Positions 40,961 through 51,998 of a stretch of 64,000 nt of DNA are shown here, one piece after another. The first letter of the stretch is position 1; the number at the start of each line of letters is the position of its first letter. The DNA comes from Rachicladosporium sp. CCFEE 5018 (taxonomy: Eukaryota; Ascomycota; Dothideomycetes; Cladosporiales; Cladosporiaceae), in contig KZ111172.1 of assembly GCA_002077045.2 (NCBI GenBank), positions 6,668-70,667 on the forward strand, written 5' to 3'. Below the pieces are notes generated by a model. That model searched no databases and was not told where the DNA came from. It saw only the letters and a list, made by a program, of their open reading frames with translations. A program made the position numbers and the translations under genes.

Positions 40961-42805
40961 TCAAGCGTACTCCCCAGCCTCAAACTTCCCATCATCGAAA
41001 AACCGCGCCAGCACAGCGTTTTCGGCAAAAGTCATGCCGTCGGTCGCATTGACCGCCCTAAGCGCACTCAACTGGCTCGTAAACTTGACGAACACCTCAT
41101 CCTTCCCACCTTGCGCTTCCCGCCAAATGAACACCCGTTCAATACTCCCATACTTCCCCCCAAACTCCTCACCAATCTCCTGCATCAAATTATTCTCACT
41201 CATCTCCCAATCCACATCCAGCCCCTCCAACATGCCCGTCAACTTGACCACATAACTCATAGCCCCAAACGCGCCGTCATCATCCCCTAACTTCTCCACA
41301 GCTTTCCTCTTCCCGCCGACGATCTTCCCCATGTTCCGCGGCTGCGCCCAACCGCCTCCAGAAGCGTCTGCACGTTTCTTGCGCTTTTCAGCTTGAGCTA
41401 CAAGAGCTGTGGTGATGCCTTCGCCCTTTGCGCCGAGGCCTTGGCCTTTTTCCCAGCCCATTTTGGCCATCATGCGAGCGCCGAACCCGGCTTGGCCGGG
41501 GGCTTTGGAGCGAGGTGCTGCTTCTGCGGGAGGTGCCTGCGATTGGCTGGTGTATAGGACTGGGCCGCGGGAGATGGAGGAACCGGTTGGGTCCTCGGGC
41601 GGTGGTGGCGGAGGAGGAGGTAGGATGGAGTCTGCGGCTGGTCCTGAGAGGGAGTGGGTAGTCGTTGTAAGTGGGGCTGCAGCCTGTGCGCGATCGGCCT
41701 CGTGTTTTGCTTTCGCGGCTTCGAGCTTGGCTTTCGCTGCTGCGAGCTTCGCGAGGACATTGGCTGGTGGCTGTGGCTTTGGAGGTGCTGGGACTGCAGG
41801 CGCGGCCATGGCAGGTGGCGCTTGAGCAAATGCTACAGGTGGGGCCAGAGGCGGTGTATCCTCTGGACCAGCTATGCCGCTTAGGCGCATCCGGTGGGCG
41901 AAAGCATCCTCTCCTGTAGCGGCATCCAGATCTGATGAGAGTGGAGGCGGCATGACCGGCGCATCGAGCGTAGGCTGGTACTCGTCGTCATCGTCATCAA
42001 CATCCATGCGCTCTCCAGCAGCTCTGTCATCGCTTCCAATCGGCGGCGGCGCAAAGCTCATCCCAGACGGAGGCGCGAAGTTCAACCCACTGGGCGGCGC
42101 GAAACCCATTTGCCCCTTCTTCTTCCCGCCATCATCTATCCGCGGCCTTTTCGCCTGCCCCTGCTCAGCCCACAAATACAACCACTCCTTCCACTCCCTC
42201 CTCTCAGCCTCCTGCTCCGTACTCCCCCTATAAGCACCCAAATGACTCGGCCTCGCCGGATCATAAACCCTCTCCCAATCCACCTCCTGCTCCTCAAAAC
42301 CCCCACCTCCACCCTTCTTCCCCTTCCTCTTCTTCCCGCCCCTAGGAGCCTTAGGTCGATGATCAAAAAACACCTCCTCTTCTTCATCCCCAACCCAGTC
42401 TTCGAACTTCGCTCTCGCGGGCTCCTCAGCGGAGATAACGGAGGAGCTGGTCTGGTGGCCCTTGGCTGGTGTGGCTATGGTGGAGCTACTGCTGCTCCAT
42501 CCTGGTGGCTTTCCTTTGCTCTTCGCTGCTGGTTGCTGCGCACGCCTGACAGGCTGGAACTTGAGAGATGCTTGGGCGCACAAGTGAGCTGACGGTGATC
42601 ATGGCAGTAAATGTGGACAAGCGACTCTACCGTCTTTCTTCTTCTTCGCCGCCGCTGCGGCCGCCGCATCACCGTCGAGGGGCGATGAGGGTTTCATGGC
42701 GTACTTTACGGGCGCGCCGGTGATTGTTGCTGTGGGGGTGGCGGAGGGGTCGAGGAGGTCGCCGTAGAGGGAGAAGCCAGAGGGCTTCTTGGGAGGTGAA
42801 GCCAT
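40961..42805 (-). CDS. SPF45/RBM17-like splicing factor (G-patch plus UHM-type RRM)
   Basis: Exons 42,805-42,631 and 42,588-40,961, across a 42-nt intron (GTAGAG...CCGTCAG), give 600 residues. The short exon 1 encodes the SPF45-type start (SGFSLYGDLLDPS). The intron splice leads into LKFQPVRRAQQP, which matches the KF-x-P-x-RR-PQ segment of that family. A G-patch lies near residues 420-465 (KMGWEKGQGLGAKGEGI). The C-terminal RRM (about 505-600) ends with VLARFFDDGKFEAGEY, whose R-x-F loop marks it as a U2AF homology motif that binds ULM peptides of splicing factors. The central 200 residues are Pro/Ala-rich with an Ala-Lys coiled stretch. By family it acts in 3' splice-site selection in the nucleus. 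Confidence 0.87.
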
Positions 42806-43552
42806 GATTGATAGGTATGCGAGGGGAAGAATGGGAAGTGTGACCGAATGGGCGATGTTTGAGGGTTCTTGGGTGGGCAACGAGGTGAAGTCAGTGATGA
42901 TGCCTCAGGCAAATTCCCGAAGCGAACACCAAGGGACGGCTAACACGGAAACTTTACAGTGGACAAGACAATAGCCAGCCACTGGCGCCCGTCAGCTTGT
43001 TGCCAATCACTAAAATGCCGCAAGACGATATGCGTACACGGACTGGCCGACGACAGCCTCACAAGGAGTCCCATGGCGATGGTTAACAGGACTCTAGGGA
43101 TCGATTACCTAGACATCGTGTACCAACTATAATGCAGTCAGATGGCGCCGGAGCGAGCTTCACTGCCGATCGTCAGGTGCCCAAGATCACCTACCTGCAA
43201 GTACTGCTTCTGTACAACAAACTGCATAGCATAAGGTAGCAATCAAAGTTAGTCAACATGGAACTCTACAACGAACAAGAGAATGAACTCCCGTTGGTGT
43301 CCGTCATGTCATTGCCAATCGGTAACATTGACGACGGTAAGCCTTTCTTTAACAATGTTCGTGGATGTCACCGGGGACCCAATGCGAAGTGACATGCGGC
43401 TCTGGATCGATCACTCAATCGAGCGAAACGGGCCAAAAGCGATCCGATGGGCTTGAGTCGCGATCCTACAGGTATATGTACAAGGTAACCTACACTCTCG
43501 CTCGCTCTCATCAGGACCGCACTTCAGCGCCCTGCGATTTAGTCTTCTGATC
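42806..43552. other. Intergenic, no supported gene
   Basis: About 750 bp lie upstream of the SPF45-like gene. A short ATG frame at 42,789-42,974 overlaps that gene's 5' end antisense and is probably a shadow. Nothing else was seen. Confidence 0.4.
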
Positions 43553-44166
43553 ATGGACTGGCCTCCCGAATTCCCAAGTGGGCCTCAACCGACGCCATCG
43601 CCAGCCGTGCTCACTCGCGGAAAGATAAAGCGTGAAACGCCTCTCTGCCGTCAGCAACCCGGCGATGGTCTTGGTGATGTGACTGTGGAAGAGCACATTT
43701 CTACATCGCAGCTAGATGAACCGCCAGTGCTCGACGCAACGTCTGACATTAGAGGTCCAGAGCCGAGCGGAACTGTCCCACCTTCTGCGCCCAACTTGCA
43801 TAGATTCCATGCGTTTGACGATGCTGTGACTGACAAGGAAGTCGATGGTCTGCGGGCGCTGTCGCTGCATCAGCACACCCAGGACCCAGCGTCCGGAGAC
43901 AGCTCGCCAAGCAATCGACTAATGCGATGAGCAGTCCGCGTCGAATCCACTCGTACGATGACGGCATAGAGGTCGGAGAAGCCACGGGGTCTGCCTCGAG
44001 CCACACAGCGGCTATTGGTCCATCGAGCAGCGCAGGCAGAGTCAAAATATCAGACGAACACAGCCCCGTGACCGAGGCTGAACGAGCTGGCGCGAATGTT
44101 GAAGAAGCCAGGCGTCAGCAGCAGCGATTCGAAGAGCTCATCTTGCGCGCGCTCTGGTGGTGGTAG
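43553..44166 (+). CDS. Uncharacterised protein, two overlapping frames
   Basis: An ATG at 43,553 opens 125 residues ending at TGA 43,928-43,930. A second ATG frame starts at 43,927 within the overlap ATGA and gives 79 residues to a TAG at 44,166. Both peptides are Ser/Pro/Asp-rich and look like parts of one disordered protein with a helical end (EEARRQQQRFEELILRALWW). A one-base change near 43,920 would fuse them into about 205 residues, so this could be a frameshifted gene or an assembly error. I recognise no domain. Confidence 0.3.
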
Positions 44167-44249
44167 TCGTAGATTACTCGATCATAATCGCCGCTCCGTG
44201 TCCACTCGCCGATGAGGGCAGCATTGAAAGCAGAATTCCATTCACTGCC

Positions 44250-45068
44250 TCATATACCCAGCGATCCCAAGACCCTCGTACTGATCCCCGCCCAACTATT
44301 CACCTTCGGCCTCGCGTCGAGGTAGAAACTCAAGCTCTTACCCTTTAGTCCCTCGTCTTTCCCAGAGTAGAAGTCAATCACATACTCCACCCTCGTCCCA
44401 CACCGATCCACAACCCAATCATGCCGATCAAAAGGCGCCTCGTACCCCATCCACCCCATCACCCTCGCCTTCGGCGTCAACGCCTTGCTGTCCCCCGCGA
44501 AGCTGACCAGTTTCGGCCCGCCACACACCTCACTCCCTCGCCTGCGCTCCCAATTCTTGATCTCTGTCCACGCGCGCTCGTTGACGGCGTTGTGGATCGG
44601 TACGATGGAGTTCATGTCCGCGGGATTGGCTTCGTGGCCTTTGCGCTTCATGGCCGCGAAGAACATTTCTTGGGAAGGGTATATCCAGTTTCCCGATGCA
44701 TTATCTTGTCCACTGTCTGCTTCGCTGTTTGCGGGAGGCAAGGCAGCGCGTTCGGCGGTGTTGAGGGGTTTGTCTGCTGAGGGGAGGGCGCGGGGGATGG
44801 TGGAGATTTCGCGGTGGGTGTCTAGGGTGAGGACGCGGGGACGTCGTGGTGTTGTGGAGTTGGTGGGTGAGGATTGGGATCCACTCTGCCATCGTCCGGT
44901 GTCGAGGGAGTAGCGCTGCAAGGGCGAGGGTGTGGAGGGGAGTGGCGCGGAGGTCATTGGGCCTTGGGCTTTCTTTGCTTTGGCGGCTTCGAGCCATTTC
45001 TCGCGAGTCTTGGGGTCGACTGGGCACTTGAGATCGGGGTCTGAGCCTTCGGGTCTCATCTTGCTCAT
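44250..45068 (-). CDS. Cytochrome c/c1 heme lyase (holocytochrome synthase)
   Basis: This intronless 272-residue protein attaches heme covalently to the CXXCH of apocytochrome c or c1 in the mitochondrial intermembrane space. The N-terminus has the Cys-Pro heme-regulatory-type motif KCPVD (Cys15). The catalytic part begins near NWIYPSQEMFFAAMKRKG (about 127). VPIHNAVNERAW contains His159, equivalent in context to the heme-ligand His of human HCCS. WMGYEAPFDRHDW and DRCGTRVEYVIDFY follow, both hallmarks of the family. The Pro/Ser-rich middle (40-120) is variable. Family size fits. Fungi may have separate Cyc3 (c) and Cyt2 (c1) enzymes or one broad enzyme, and I cannot decide which this is. It is divergent from MVD1, with 260 bp between the start codons. 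Confidence 0.9.
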   Translation of the reverse strand: MSKMRPEGSDPDLKCPVDPKTREKWLEAAKAKKAQGPMTSAPLPSTPSPLQRYSLDTGRWQSGSQSSPTNSTTPRRPRVLTLDTHREISTIPRALPSADKPLNTAERAALPPANSEADSGQDNASGNWIYPSQEMFFAAMKRKGHEANPADMNSIVPIHNAVNERAWTEIKNWERRRGSEVCGGPKLVSFAGDSKALTPKARVMGWMGYEAPFDRHDWVVDRCGTRVEYVIDFYSGKDEGLKGKSLSFYLDARPKVNSWAGISTRVLGSLGI

Positions 45069-45328
45069 CCAGGGTTTTGAAGATAAGAATACAGGATGCG
45101 AGTATTACCGATATGATTGATGATGACTTCCACATGTTTCGCATCCACATGGCACATGCATGACGCTAGGAAATCTCCATGCGCCGGCCCATACCTGGAG
45201 CTCATGCAGGTCCCCGGCAACCTTATGCGTCCAAACATCTGGCGACATGAGCAGAGTTGACATCGAATCTTTAGACTCTTTTCTGCTCGAGGATCAGTCT
45301 AGTCAGATAGACCACAATTCTCGAGACT

Positions 45329-46540
45329 ATGGCGGACGGCAAGGTATACCGTGCCAGCACTTTTGCGCCAGTCAACATCGCAGTCATAAAGTATGCTGTT
45401 ATGGCCCTCCTTCACACAAGTACATAGCTAAGATACTCGATCAGATACTGGGGCAAGCGCGACACGAAGCTCAATCTCCCCACCAACTCCTCCCTCTCCG
45501 TAACCCTTTCCCAAGACGACCTCCGCACCCACACAACAGCGTCCTGCAGTACCTCCTTCACATCCGACACCCTAACCCTCAATGGCCAACCTCAAGACAT
45601 CTCCACGCCCCGCACCCAAGCCTGCCTCCGTGAGCTCCGCCAACTACGGAAAGACCTCGAATCGAAAGACACTTCCCTCCCACAGCTCTCCTCATTGTCC
45701 CTGAAGATCGTCTCCGAAAACAACTTCCCCACAGCCGCCGGCCTTGCATCCTCCGCAGCCGGTTTCGCAGCCCTAGTCCGCAGCATAGCAAACCTCTACG
45801 CCCTCCCCGCCTCCCCCACAGAACTCTCCCGCATAGCAAGACAAGGTTCCGGCTCCGCTTGCCGCTCGCTGTTTGGCGGCTATGTAGGATGGAATCACGG
45901 CTCCGCAGCAGATGGCAGCGATAGCGTGGCGTATGAAGTCGCGCCCGCGGAGCATTGGCCGGAGATGAGGGCTGTGATCCTTGTAGCGAGCGCGGAGAAG
46001 AAAGATGTGAGTAGTACGGCGGGGATGCAGGCGACTGTTGGGACGAGCGCGCTGTTCAAAGCGAGGGCCGAGACCATCGTGCCGCAACGGATGAAGGAGA
46101 TGGAGGATGCGATACGGGGGAAGGATTTCGAGAAGTTTGCAAGTCTGACGACACGGGATTCGAATTCGTTCCATGCGACGTGTCTGGACACCGATCCGCC
46201 GATCTTCTATATGAACGACACGTCCCGCGCTGCTGTACGAGTTTGCCAAGCTATCAACGAGACGGCTGGCAGGACAGTGTGTGCGTACACTTTTGATGCG
46301 GGGCCGAACGCTGTGGTCTACTATTTGGCCGCTGATGAGGCCGCTGTGGCAGGGACGTTCAGGGGTATACTTGGGGAGAAGACGGGCTGGGAAGGGAGTC
46401 GAGGGGAGAAGGTAGAGAAAGCAGGGCAGGTGCCGGAGAACATCGCAGGGTCTGGGGACACCTTGCAGAAGGGAATAAGCAGGGTCATCTTGACAGGAGT
46501 GGGCGATGGTCCGAGGAAGACAGAAGAGCACCTGTGCTAA
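45329..46540 (+). CDS. MVD1: Diphosphomevalonate decarboxylase
   Basis: MVD1 (ERG19) makes isopentenyl diphosphate from mevalonate diphosphate with ATP, the last step of the mevalonate pathway that feeds ergosterol and prenyl groups. Exons 45,329-45,390 and 45,445-46,540, across a 54-nt intron (GTATGC...GATCAG), give 385 residues. The splice creates APVNIAVIKYWGKRD, the invariant N-terminal signature split by the intron. Other motifs are LPTNSSLSVTL, ENNFPTAAGLASSAAGFAAL (GHMP ATP-binding loop), GSGSACRSLFGGYVGW and YTFDAGPNAVVY with the catalytic Asp. The Thr-rich stretch before residue 100 is normal for fungal forms. It lies divergent to the heme lyase and convergent to the alcohol dehydrogenase. 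Confidence 0.94.
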
Positions 46541-46894
46541 GGATCCGCTATGCGATTCACCTGCTCTTGGGAAGAGTGCTCCCGGTGATCACGCGGCCAG
46601 ACGAGCTTCTAGACGATATTGCTAATACATCGAAATCGACGGCTCAGTGTCCAAGAGAGCCGAAGACGGTGGATATCACAGCCCGCTTGCAGGCGCGGCC
46701 ACATTGACGCATCCAAAACGCCCACATGAGTAGACAATCAGGAGCTGAGTGGCGCGCTGCAGTACCTTCAGAAGCAGATCCTATCCCCGCTTCTTACGGA
46801 GCGCGGGAAGCGTTCTCCTCCTTCTGGCTACGCAAAGGAAAGTGACTTCATACATCTTAAATCGCTACCTACTACTTCTACACAGGTTTCGTCA
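46541..46894. other. Convergent 3' region, MVD1 / alcohol dehydrogenase
   Basis: The 354 bp separate two stop codons of converging genes. They would hold both 3' UTRs. No gene was seen. Confidence 0.5.
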
Positions 46895-48486
46895 TCAATC
46901 AAACTCAATATTCACTTTCAGCGACTTTGTCTCCGCCGCGCGACCAAAGATGTCGTATGCCTTCTCAATCTCATTGAACTTGAAGTCTGCGAGGGAGAAA
47001 TGTGTCAGCATAAGATTACACACGATCGCTGTGCGGCTTCTCGACGACACTCGCATTCCGTTCACACACTCGTGGTCAAGCGTGTAGAAGCACAGGAGGT
47101 TTCAGCGCTCGCAGGAGAAACTCACCATGCGTAATCAACGCGCTCGTGTCCAGCTTCCCAGCCGCCGCTAATTCAAGCAGCATGGGTATAGTATGCGTAC
47201 TCACAAGCGCCATCGAGATAGCTATCCCCCTCCCGTCAGCAACAATTCCCTTTCATCCCAACGACGACTCGCGTCAACAGAAGAAAGACTTACTAGTACT
47301 CCTCGGCCACAACCTGTCAATATCCAACTTCACGCCCACCCCATGAACCCCCACATTCGCAATTCTGCCCCCAATGCCAACGAGATCCTGACACATCTGA
47401 AAGGTTTCCGGGACACCGACGGCTTCGATAACGACGTCGAAGCCGTCCACTTCGCCAAAATGCTGTTTCGCCATAGCCCTAACGCCTTCCACGGAAGTCT
47501 TCGACGTATTGATCACCTCATCTGCGCCCATCTTCTTCGCCACATCCAGCCTCGACTGATCGCGATCGAAGAAGACGATCTTCTTTGGGCTGTAGAGCCG
47601 TGCTGCGATTGCTGACGCGAGGCCGATGGGACCGGCTCCTACGATCGCCACAGTGGAGCCAGGCACAACCTGTCCGCGGAGGGCGCCGACTTCAAGACCT
47701 GTGGGCAGGATGTCGGAGTAGAGGAGGAGACTGCGTTCGGAGACTCCCTGCGGGATGGGGAAGAGGTTGTTGGAGGCGAAGGGGATGCGGACGTGTTCGG
47801 CTTGGGTGCCGTCGATTGTGTGGCCTAGCGTTGTTAGTGGGGACGAGGGGACGAGGGAAGAGCGTCTTTTGTAGTTTACCTAGGACCCAGCCGCCGTGTT
47901 GACACTGATCTTGCATACTATGAAGAGCATCAGTTGGGAGATGTTCTTTCACCGGGATCTTGGGAGCGGGTAGTGCTGCTATCAATGCAGGTGCAAGAAT
48001 GGAATGGTAATGTTGGGTCTGTGAGACTGTGGTGGGACCTGAGATGATCCTTGCGCGCATGGCATGGTCTCTCCTCGGCCAGATGTTGCTAGCCAGCCGA
48101 TGTGGCTGCATTAATGGATGCGCACAGTATGCGCCAGGCATGTAGAGAAGGGAACGTAGTCTGGGCCGGGAGACGATAAATCAGACTTACCTCCGCTTGC
48201 AGAACGAGCACGTCGCGCAGCCAGTGATGCACCCAATGAGCACTCTATCCCCTTTCTTGATGCCCTTGACTTCACTGCCAATGTCCTCCACGATGCCTAC
48301 GCCTTCGTGGCCCAACGTGCGGCCCTGCTCACAAGTCGGTACATCTCCTTTGATAATGTGGAGATCTGTGCCGCAGATAGTTGTGCGAAGGAGCTTGACG
48401 ATCGCTTCATCTGCGTTCTTGATCTCGGGCTTGGGCTTGTCAACGACCTTGATCTTGCCTTTGCCATCATAGGTGAGTGCCTTCAT
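46895..48486 (-). CDS. Zinc-dependent medium-chain alcohol dehydrogenase
   Basis: Five exons (48,486-48,191; 47,917-47,880; 47,824-47,294; 47,221-47,126; 46,986-46,895) join in frame to 350 residues of the zinc MDR family. The four introns are 273, 55, 72 and 139 nt with GTAAGT, GTAAAC, GTAAGT and GTGAGT donors. Catalytic-zinc ligands are seen in TTICGTDLHIIKG (Cys) and RTLGHEGVGIVED (His, Glu). The structural-zinc lobe is GCITGCATCSFCK continuing across the first splice into SMQDQC, giving four Cys. The NAD(P) fold shows IVGAGPIGLASA, with an acidic FFDRDQ after strand 2 that suggests NAD. The very small second exon (38 nt) is needed to complete the zinc lobe. It oxidises or reduces an alcohol/aldehyde pair, substrate unknown. 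Confidence 0.9.
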
Positions 48487-49645
48487 GTTGCAGCTTATAA
48501 TGGTGTGCTAGAATGAAGAAATGGATGGTGCGAGGACTGAGTCTGTGAAAAGATGAACAGTACTTCGAGGATATTCTGACGGTGCGAGAAACGGTCGCGA
48601 GAGCTGTCGAGAAGGTCGGGCTCGAGCAGCGCTTTTGAATGGCGAGGCGAACATCAGGGAAGACTTTGGCGCTCCATGGCGTCGAGCTCCAGGTGTTATT
48701 GCCGTAACCCATGTTTCCGACACCCCGCAATCAAGTCTGCAAAAAGCGAGGAGCGTTCGAGGTCACTTGGTGCAGTCGATGGTTTGAGGTGGTGAGATGT
48801 ATCTTGTACTGCAGCTGCGTGGCGCGGCAGCGGGGAAGCTCAGCAACGAGCCCCTGTTTGCTCAGTGAGACGATCAGGTCCGAGACATCGTCGCACTATT
48901 GTGCTGCCTCCACTGCAGGTACGTATAGGTTCGTAGGAGCTCTCCATGGTTGGTCTGGGACCAGACTGAGTTCAATGCCGACATGAGCGGAAAGTAGTAT
49001 GTAGAGACTCTTCTGTCCTGCACCGGCGTTGTACTGCGGTCAATCCTTCATTGATGGATTCGCAGCCTGTAGATGGGTCATGAGCGCTCGTTGGTGAGGT
49101 CATACCGCTGAGGCAGTATCTAGTAATGCTCGTAGCAGCGGTTGAGTGCCACGGTCTGGTGCCACAGGACAGGCCTCGTCAGGGTGGAGCGGCTTGGATT
49201 CATGAGAGGTCGACAACAGTATGAGAAAACGAAAGAATGAGTTCAGGAAGTCAGTCTTACATGGCCTGCATAGCAAAGCGCGCTACCCGAACACAGAGAG
49301 ACGTTTGAAAGAGTACGACTAGGAGGGTGCGGAGCTTGCTTGATAGCGCGGGCAGGACGAAGTTCTGGCCAGTGTTCGCGACTGCACAATCTTACGTCTG
49401 ACGCGCAGACTTGTCCTTCGTCAACCATGGCAGTCAATTATGCGTGGAAGTGTAGTAACGGTGCAAGGCAGGCATAGGGACCAAGGGACCTTGATGGACA
49501 CAACAACCGCGTTACTTGCCCGATTGGAACACATGACGACATCCAATGTCTGCCGAGGCCTGGCCTTTCGAGGACAATTCATCAATCCTTATGGCATATA
49601 GAAAAATTGTACCGATCACAAACGCAGTCGTTATAGGAGGTTCCC
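48487..49645. other. Intergenic, no supported gene
   Basis: About 1.16 kb separate the divergent alcohol dehydrogenase and AFG1 starts. The plus-strand frame at 49,546 begins with an ATG 100 bp before AFG1 but runs out of frame with it. I see no domain, RNA gene or repeat. Confidence 0.45.
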
Positions 49646-51835
49646 ATGTCTGCCACTGCCTCGAGGGGCTTAGCCATTACAGATCCACTCGTGAAGTACA
49701 GAGCCTTGACAGCAACAAAGGCGATCCGACAGGACCCGGCACAGCATCGCCTAGCCTTACATCTGCAAAAGCTATACGAACGACTCAAGGACTACGAGCC
49801 CCAGATCGAGTACCGAAAGCGTTTAGAGCAAATCTCCCGTGCCGTCAAGGCCAGTTCAGGTCAAGATGGACCTTCGAGACGGGAGTCATGGAGTTCGATG
49901 TTCTCTGCATCGCTTGGCAGGGACACCTTGGCCCTTACCCGGAAGCTGACCTCCAGCGAAGGAGCCCTTGCAATGGACTCTCCAAAAGGCCTGATGCTGC
50001 ACGGTGAAGTTGGTACTGGAAAGTCTATGCTCGTTGATCTGTTCGCGGACTGCTTGCCCAACAGCAAGAAGCGACGCTGGCACTTCAACACATTCATGCT
50101 GGAAACCTTTGCTAAGCTTGAAGCGCTGCGGAGGTCAAGGCAAGTGCCTGGGATCGATGATGGAGGCGATCACTCGATGCTGTACTTGGCGAGAGACATG
50201 ATCGAGACAAGTCCCATTCTGTTTCTCGATGAGTTCCAACTACCAGATCGAGCTGCAAGCAAGATCATGACAAATTTCATGACTAGCTTCTTTCAGCTTG
50301 GTGGTGTACTGATCGCGACTTCCAATCGCATGCCGGAGGAGCTGGCGAAGGCGGCTGGTATGGACTTCCCTGCCCCGGCGCCAGATGCTTCAACAGGTCT
50401 ATGGGGGATGGGACTTGGCAGACGAAAGACGGCAGGTCGGGGCGATAAGATGTTTGCTGGCCAAACCGAGTTCGCGGGATTCTTGGACGTGCTGAAGGCC
50501 AGGTGCGAGGTCTGGGAGATGGAGGGCGCCAAGGATTACAGACGCAGTGAGAGCGCGAAGAGCGCTGCGAGTAGGAAGTCCGCAGACGCCGAGCAGGAGT
50601 GGAGAGCTGATGGGCACGAAGATCTGCAGCATAGTGTCGGAATGCCTGGCTGGCCCGCGGCTGAGGCTGTTGAGAACGATGATGCAGTGGAAGTGGAAGA
50701 GGAGACTGCGGCGCTCCCGTCGAATTTCGTAATGACAGGTACAGATACTGACGGCACTTTGACCGCCGCATTACAGGATGCAGTTGGGTATCCGACGCTG
50801 CAAGACGTGCCATGGCAGCCATCTGCCCTGACAGTCTACGGCCGCCTCATCCCCGTCCCTCGATCGTACGATGGCGTGACTTGCTGGACATTCGACGAGC
50901 TCTGTAGAACCACTCTGGGGCCTGCTGACTACATCACGCTGGCTTCCACCTACCATACCATGGTGCTCACAGATGTGCCTGTCTTGACCTGGCTCATGAA
51001 AAACGAGGCCCGTCGCTTCATCACACTCCTCGACGCGCTCTACGAATGTCGCTGCAAGCTGTTCATCACGGCGGCAGCAGGGCCAGACGACATCTTCTTC
51101 CCTGAGCATACCTCTGACAATGCCGAGAACGGCGACGCTACCTACGCCGAGACGATCTCAGAAGTGTACCAAGATGCTACCGCGCCATTCAGACCCAATA
51201 TTCTGTCAGCCAACCCGGACTATGCAGAGCCTGAGCCGGATCCAGAGCCGAACTACACACATGCCCGCTTTGCCGGGCTATTGAATGCAGATGCGCTCGA
51301 GGACGACCCACCGAATAAGCCACACCGAAAGCCTTGGAGTCGATCGTTTGGTCGTACAGACTCAGAGCTCGAACGTCCGCCCATAGATCCAGACGAAGTT
51401 CGGCGTCGACCAAACTTCACCAAGACCGGTGCGTTCACGGGTGAGGATGAGCGTTTCGCCTACAAGCGTGCCCAGAGTCGACTATGGGAAATGTGCGGCT
51501 CACGCTGGTGGGCGAGAGATGAAGTGGACTGGCATCGACCGTTACCTGCTGACGTGCGACGATGGGAGCGACCTGCGAGTGAAGTCGCCAAATCGTCGCC
51601 AAGCCTTGTGAGTGATGTAAGGGTGACTGATGCAGCGATGGGTGATGCCATTGAGGATGACAGTAGAGATGAAAGAAGCTTCAGACATGTGAGCACGAGC
51701 CCTTTCAGGACCGCGACTGAGCCTCCGCCTAAGTTCTCACTGGCACATGCGTGGGGTATGGTGAAATATGGGCCGAAAGCTGGTGCATGGGGTCAAGGTG
51801 TGGATGGACTGAAGGATAGAGAGAAGGACAAGTGA
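49646..51835 (+). CDS. AFG1: AFG1-like mitochondrial AAA ATPase (LACE1 family)
   Basis: AFG1/LACE1 is an ATPase of the mitochondrial inner membrane linked to turnover or assembly of respiratory-chain subunits. ATG 49,646 gives a single-exon protein of 729 residues. Signature features are the N-terminal YRALTATKAIRQDPAQHRLALHL pattern (given in part: DPAQHRLALHLQKLYERL, about 32-49), Walker A HGEVGTGKSMLVD (about 118-130), the family motif RRWHFNTFMLE (about 142), Walker B ILFLDEFQLPD (about 191) and GGVLIATSNRMPEEL. Yeast Afg1 is about 510 residues; this form is longer because of a disordered insert around 240-360 and an extended, charged C-terminal 200 residues. A WTFDELCRTTLGPADYITL motif in the second half is also typical of the family. 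I see no strong targeting sequence, so the real start could lie slightly differently. Confidence 0.88.
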   Translation: MSATASRGLAITDPLVKYRALTATKAIRQDPAQHRLALHLQKLYERLKDYEPQIEYRKRLEQISRAVKASSGQDGPSRRESWSSMFSASLGRDTLALTRKLTSSEGALAMDSPKGLMLHGEVGTGKSMLVDLFADCLPNSKKRRWHFNTFMLETFAKLEALRRSRQVPGIDDGGDHSMLYLARDMIETSPILFLDEFQLPDRAASKIMTNFMTSFFQLGGVLIATSNRMPEELAKAAGMDFPAPAPDASTGLWGMGLGRRKTAGRGDKMFAGQTEFAGFLDVLKARCEVWEMEGAKDYRRSESAKSAASRKSADAEQEWRADGHEDLQHSVGMPGWPAAEAVENDDAVEVEEETAALPSNFVMTGTDTDGTLTAALQDAVGYPTLQDVPWQPSALTVYGRLIPVPRSYDGVTCWTFDELCRTTLGPADYITLASTYHTMVLTDVPVLTWLMKNEARRFITLLDALYECRCKLFITAAAGPDDIFFPEHTSDNAENGDATYAETISEVYQDATAPFRPNILSANPDYAEPEPDPEPNYTHARFAGLLNADALEDDPPNKPHRKPWSRSFGRTDSELERPPIDPDEVRRRPNFTKTGAFTGEDERFAYKRAQSRLWEMCGSRWWARDEVDWHRPLPADVRRWERPASEVAKSSPSLVSDVRVTDAAMGDAIEDDSRDERSFRHVSTSPFRTATEPPPKFSLAHAWGMVKYGPKAGAWGQGVDGLKDREKDK

Positions 51836-51998
51836 AGTAACGGCAGTGAAGGACTGGCTTGTGACGCTGTTCAGTTGATCGCGTGTCAGCCGCTGTTCCC
51901 TCCAACATTTCGACTCAACACATCACGACTTGTGTCATACAGCATCGACACACAACATCTAGTATCATCAAAGCAATCTTCCGTTTCCCTTTGTCAAA

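Noticed and set aside
45773..46531. A 252-codon minus-strand frame antisense to MVD1
   Set aside because: The plus strand is unmistakable mevalonate diphosphate decarboxylase; the antisense frame arises from codon bias.
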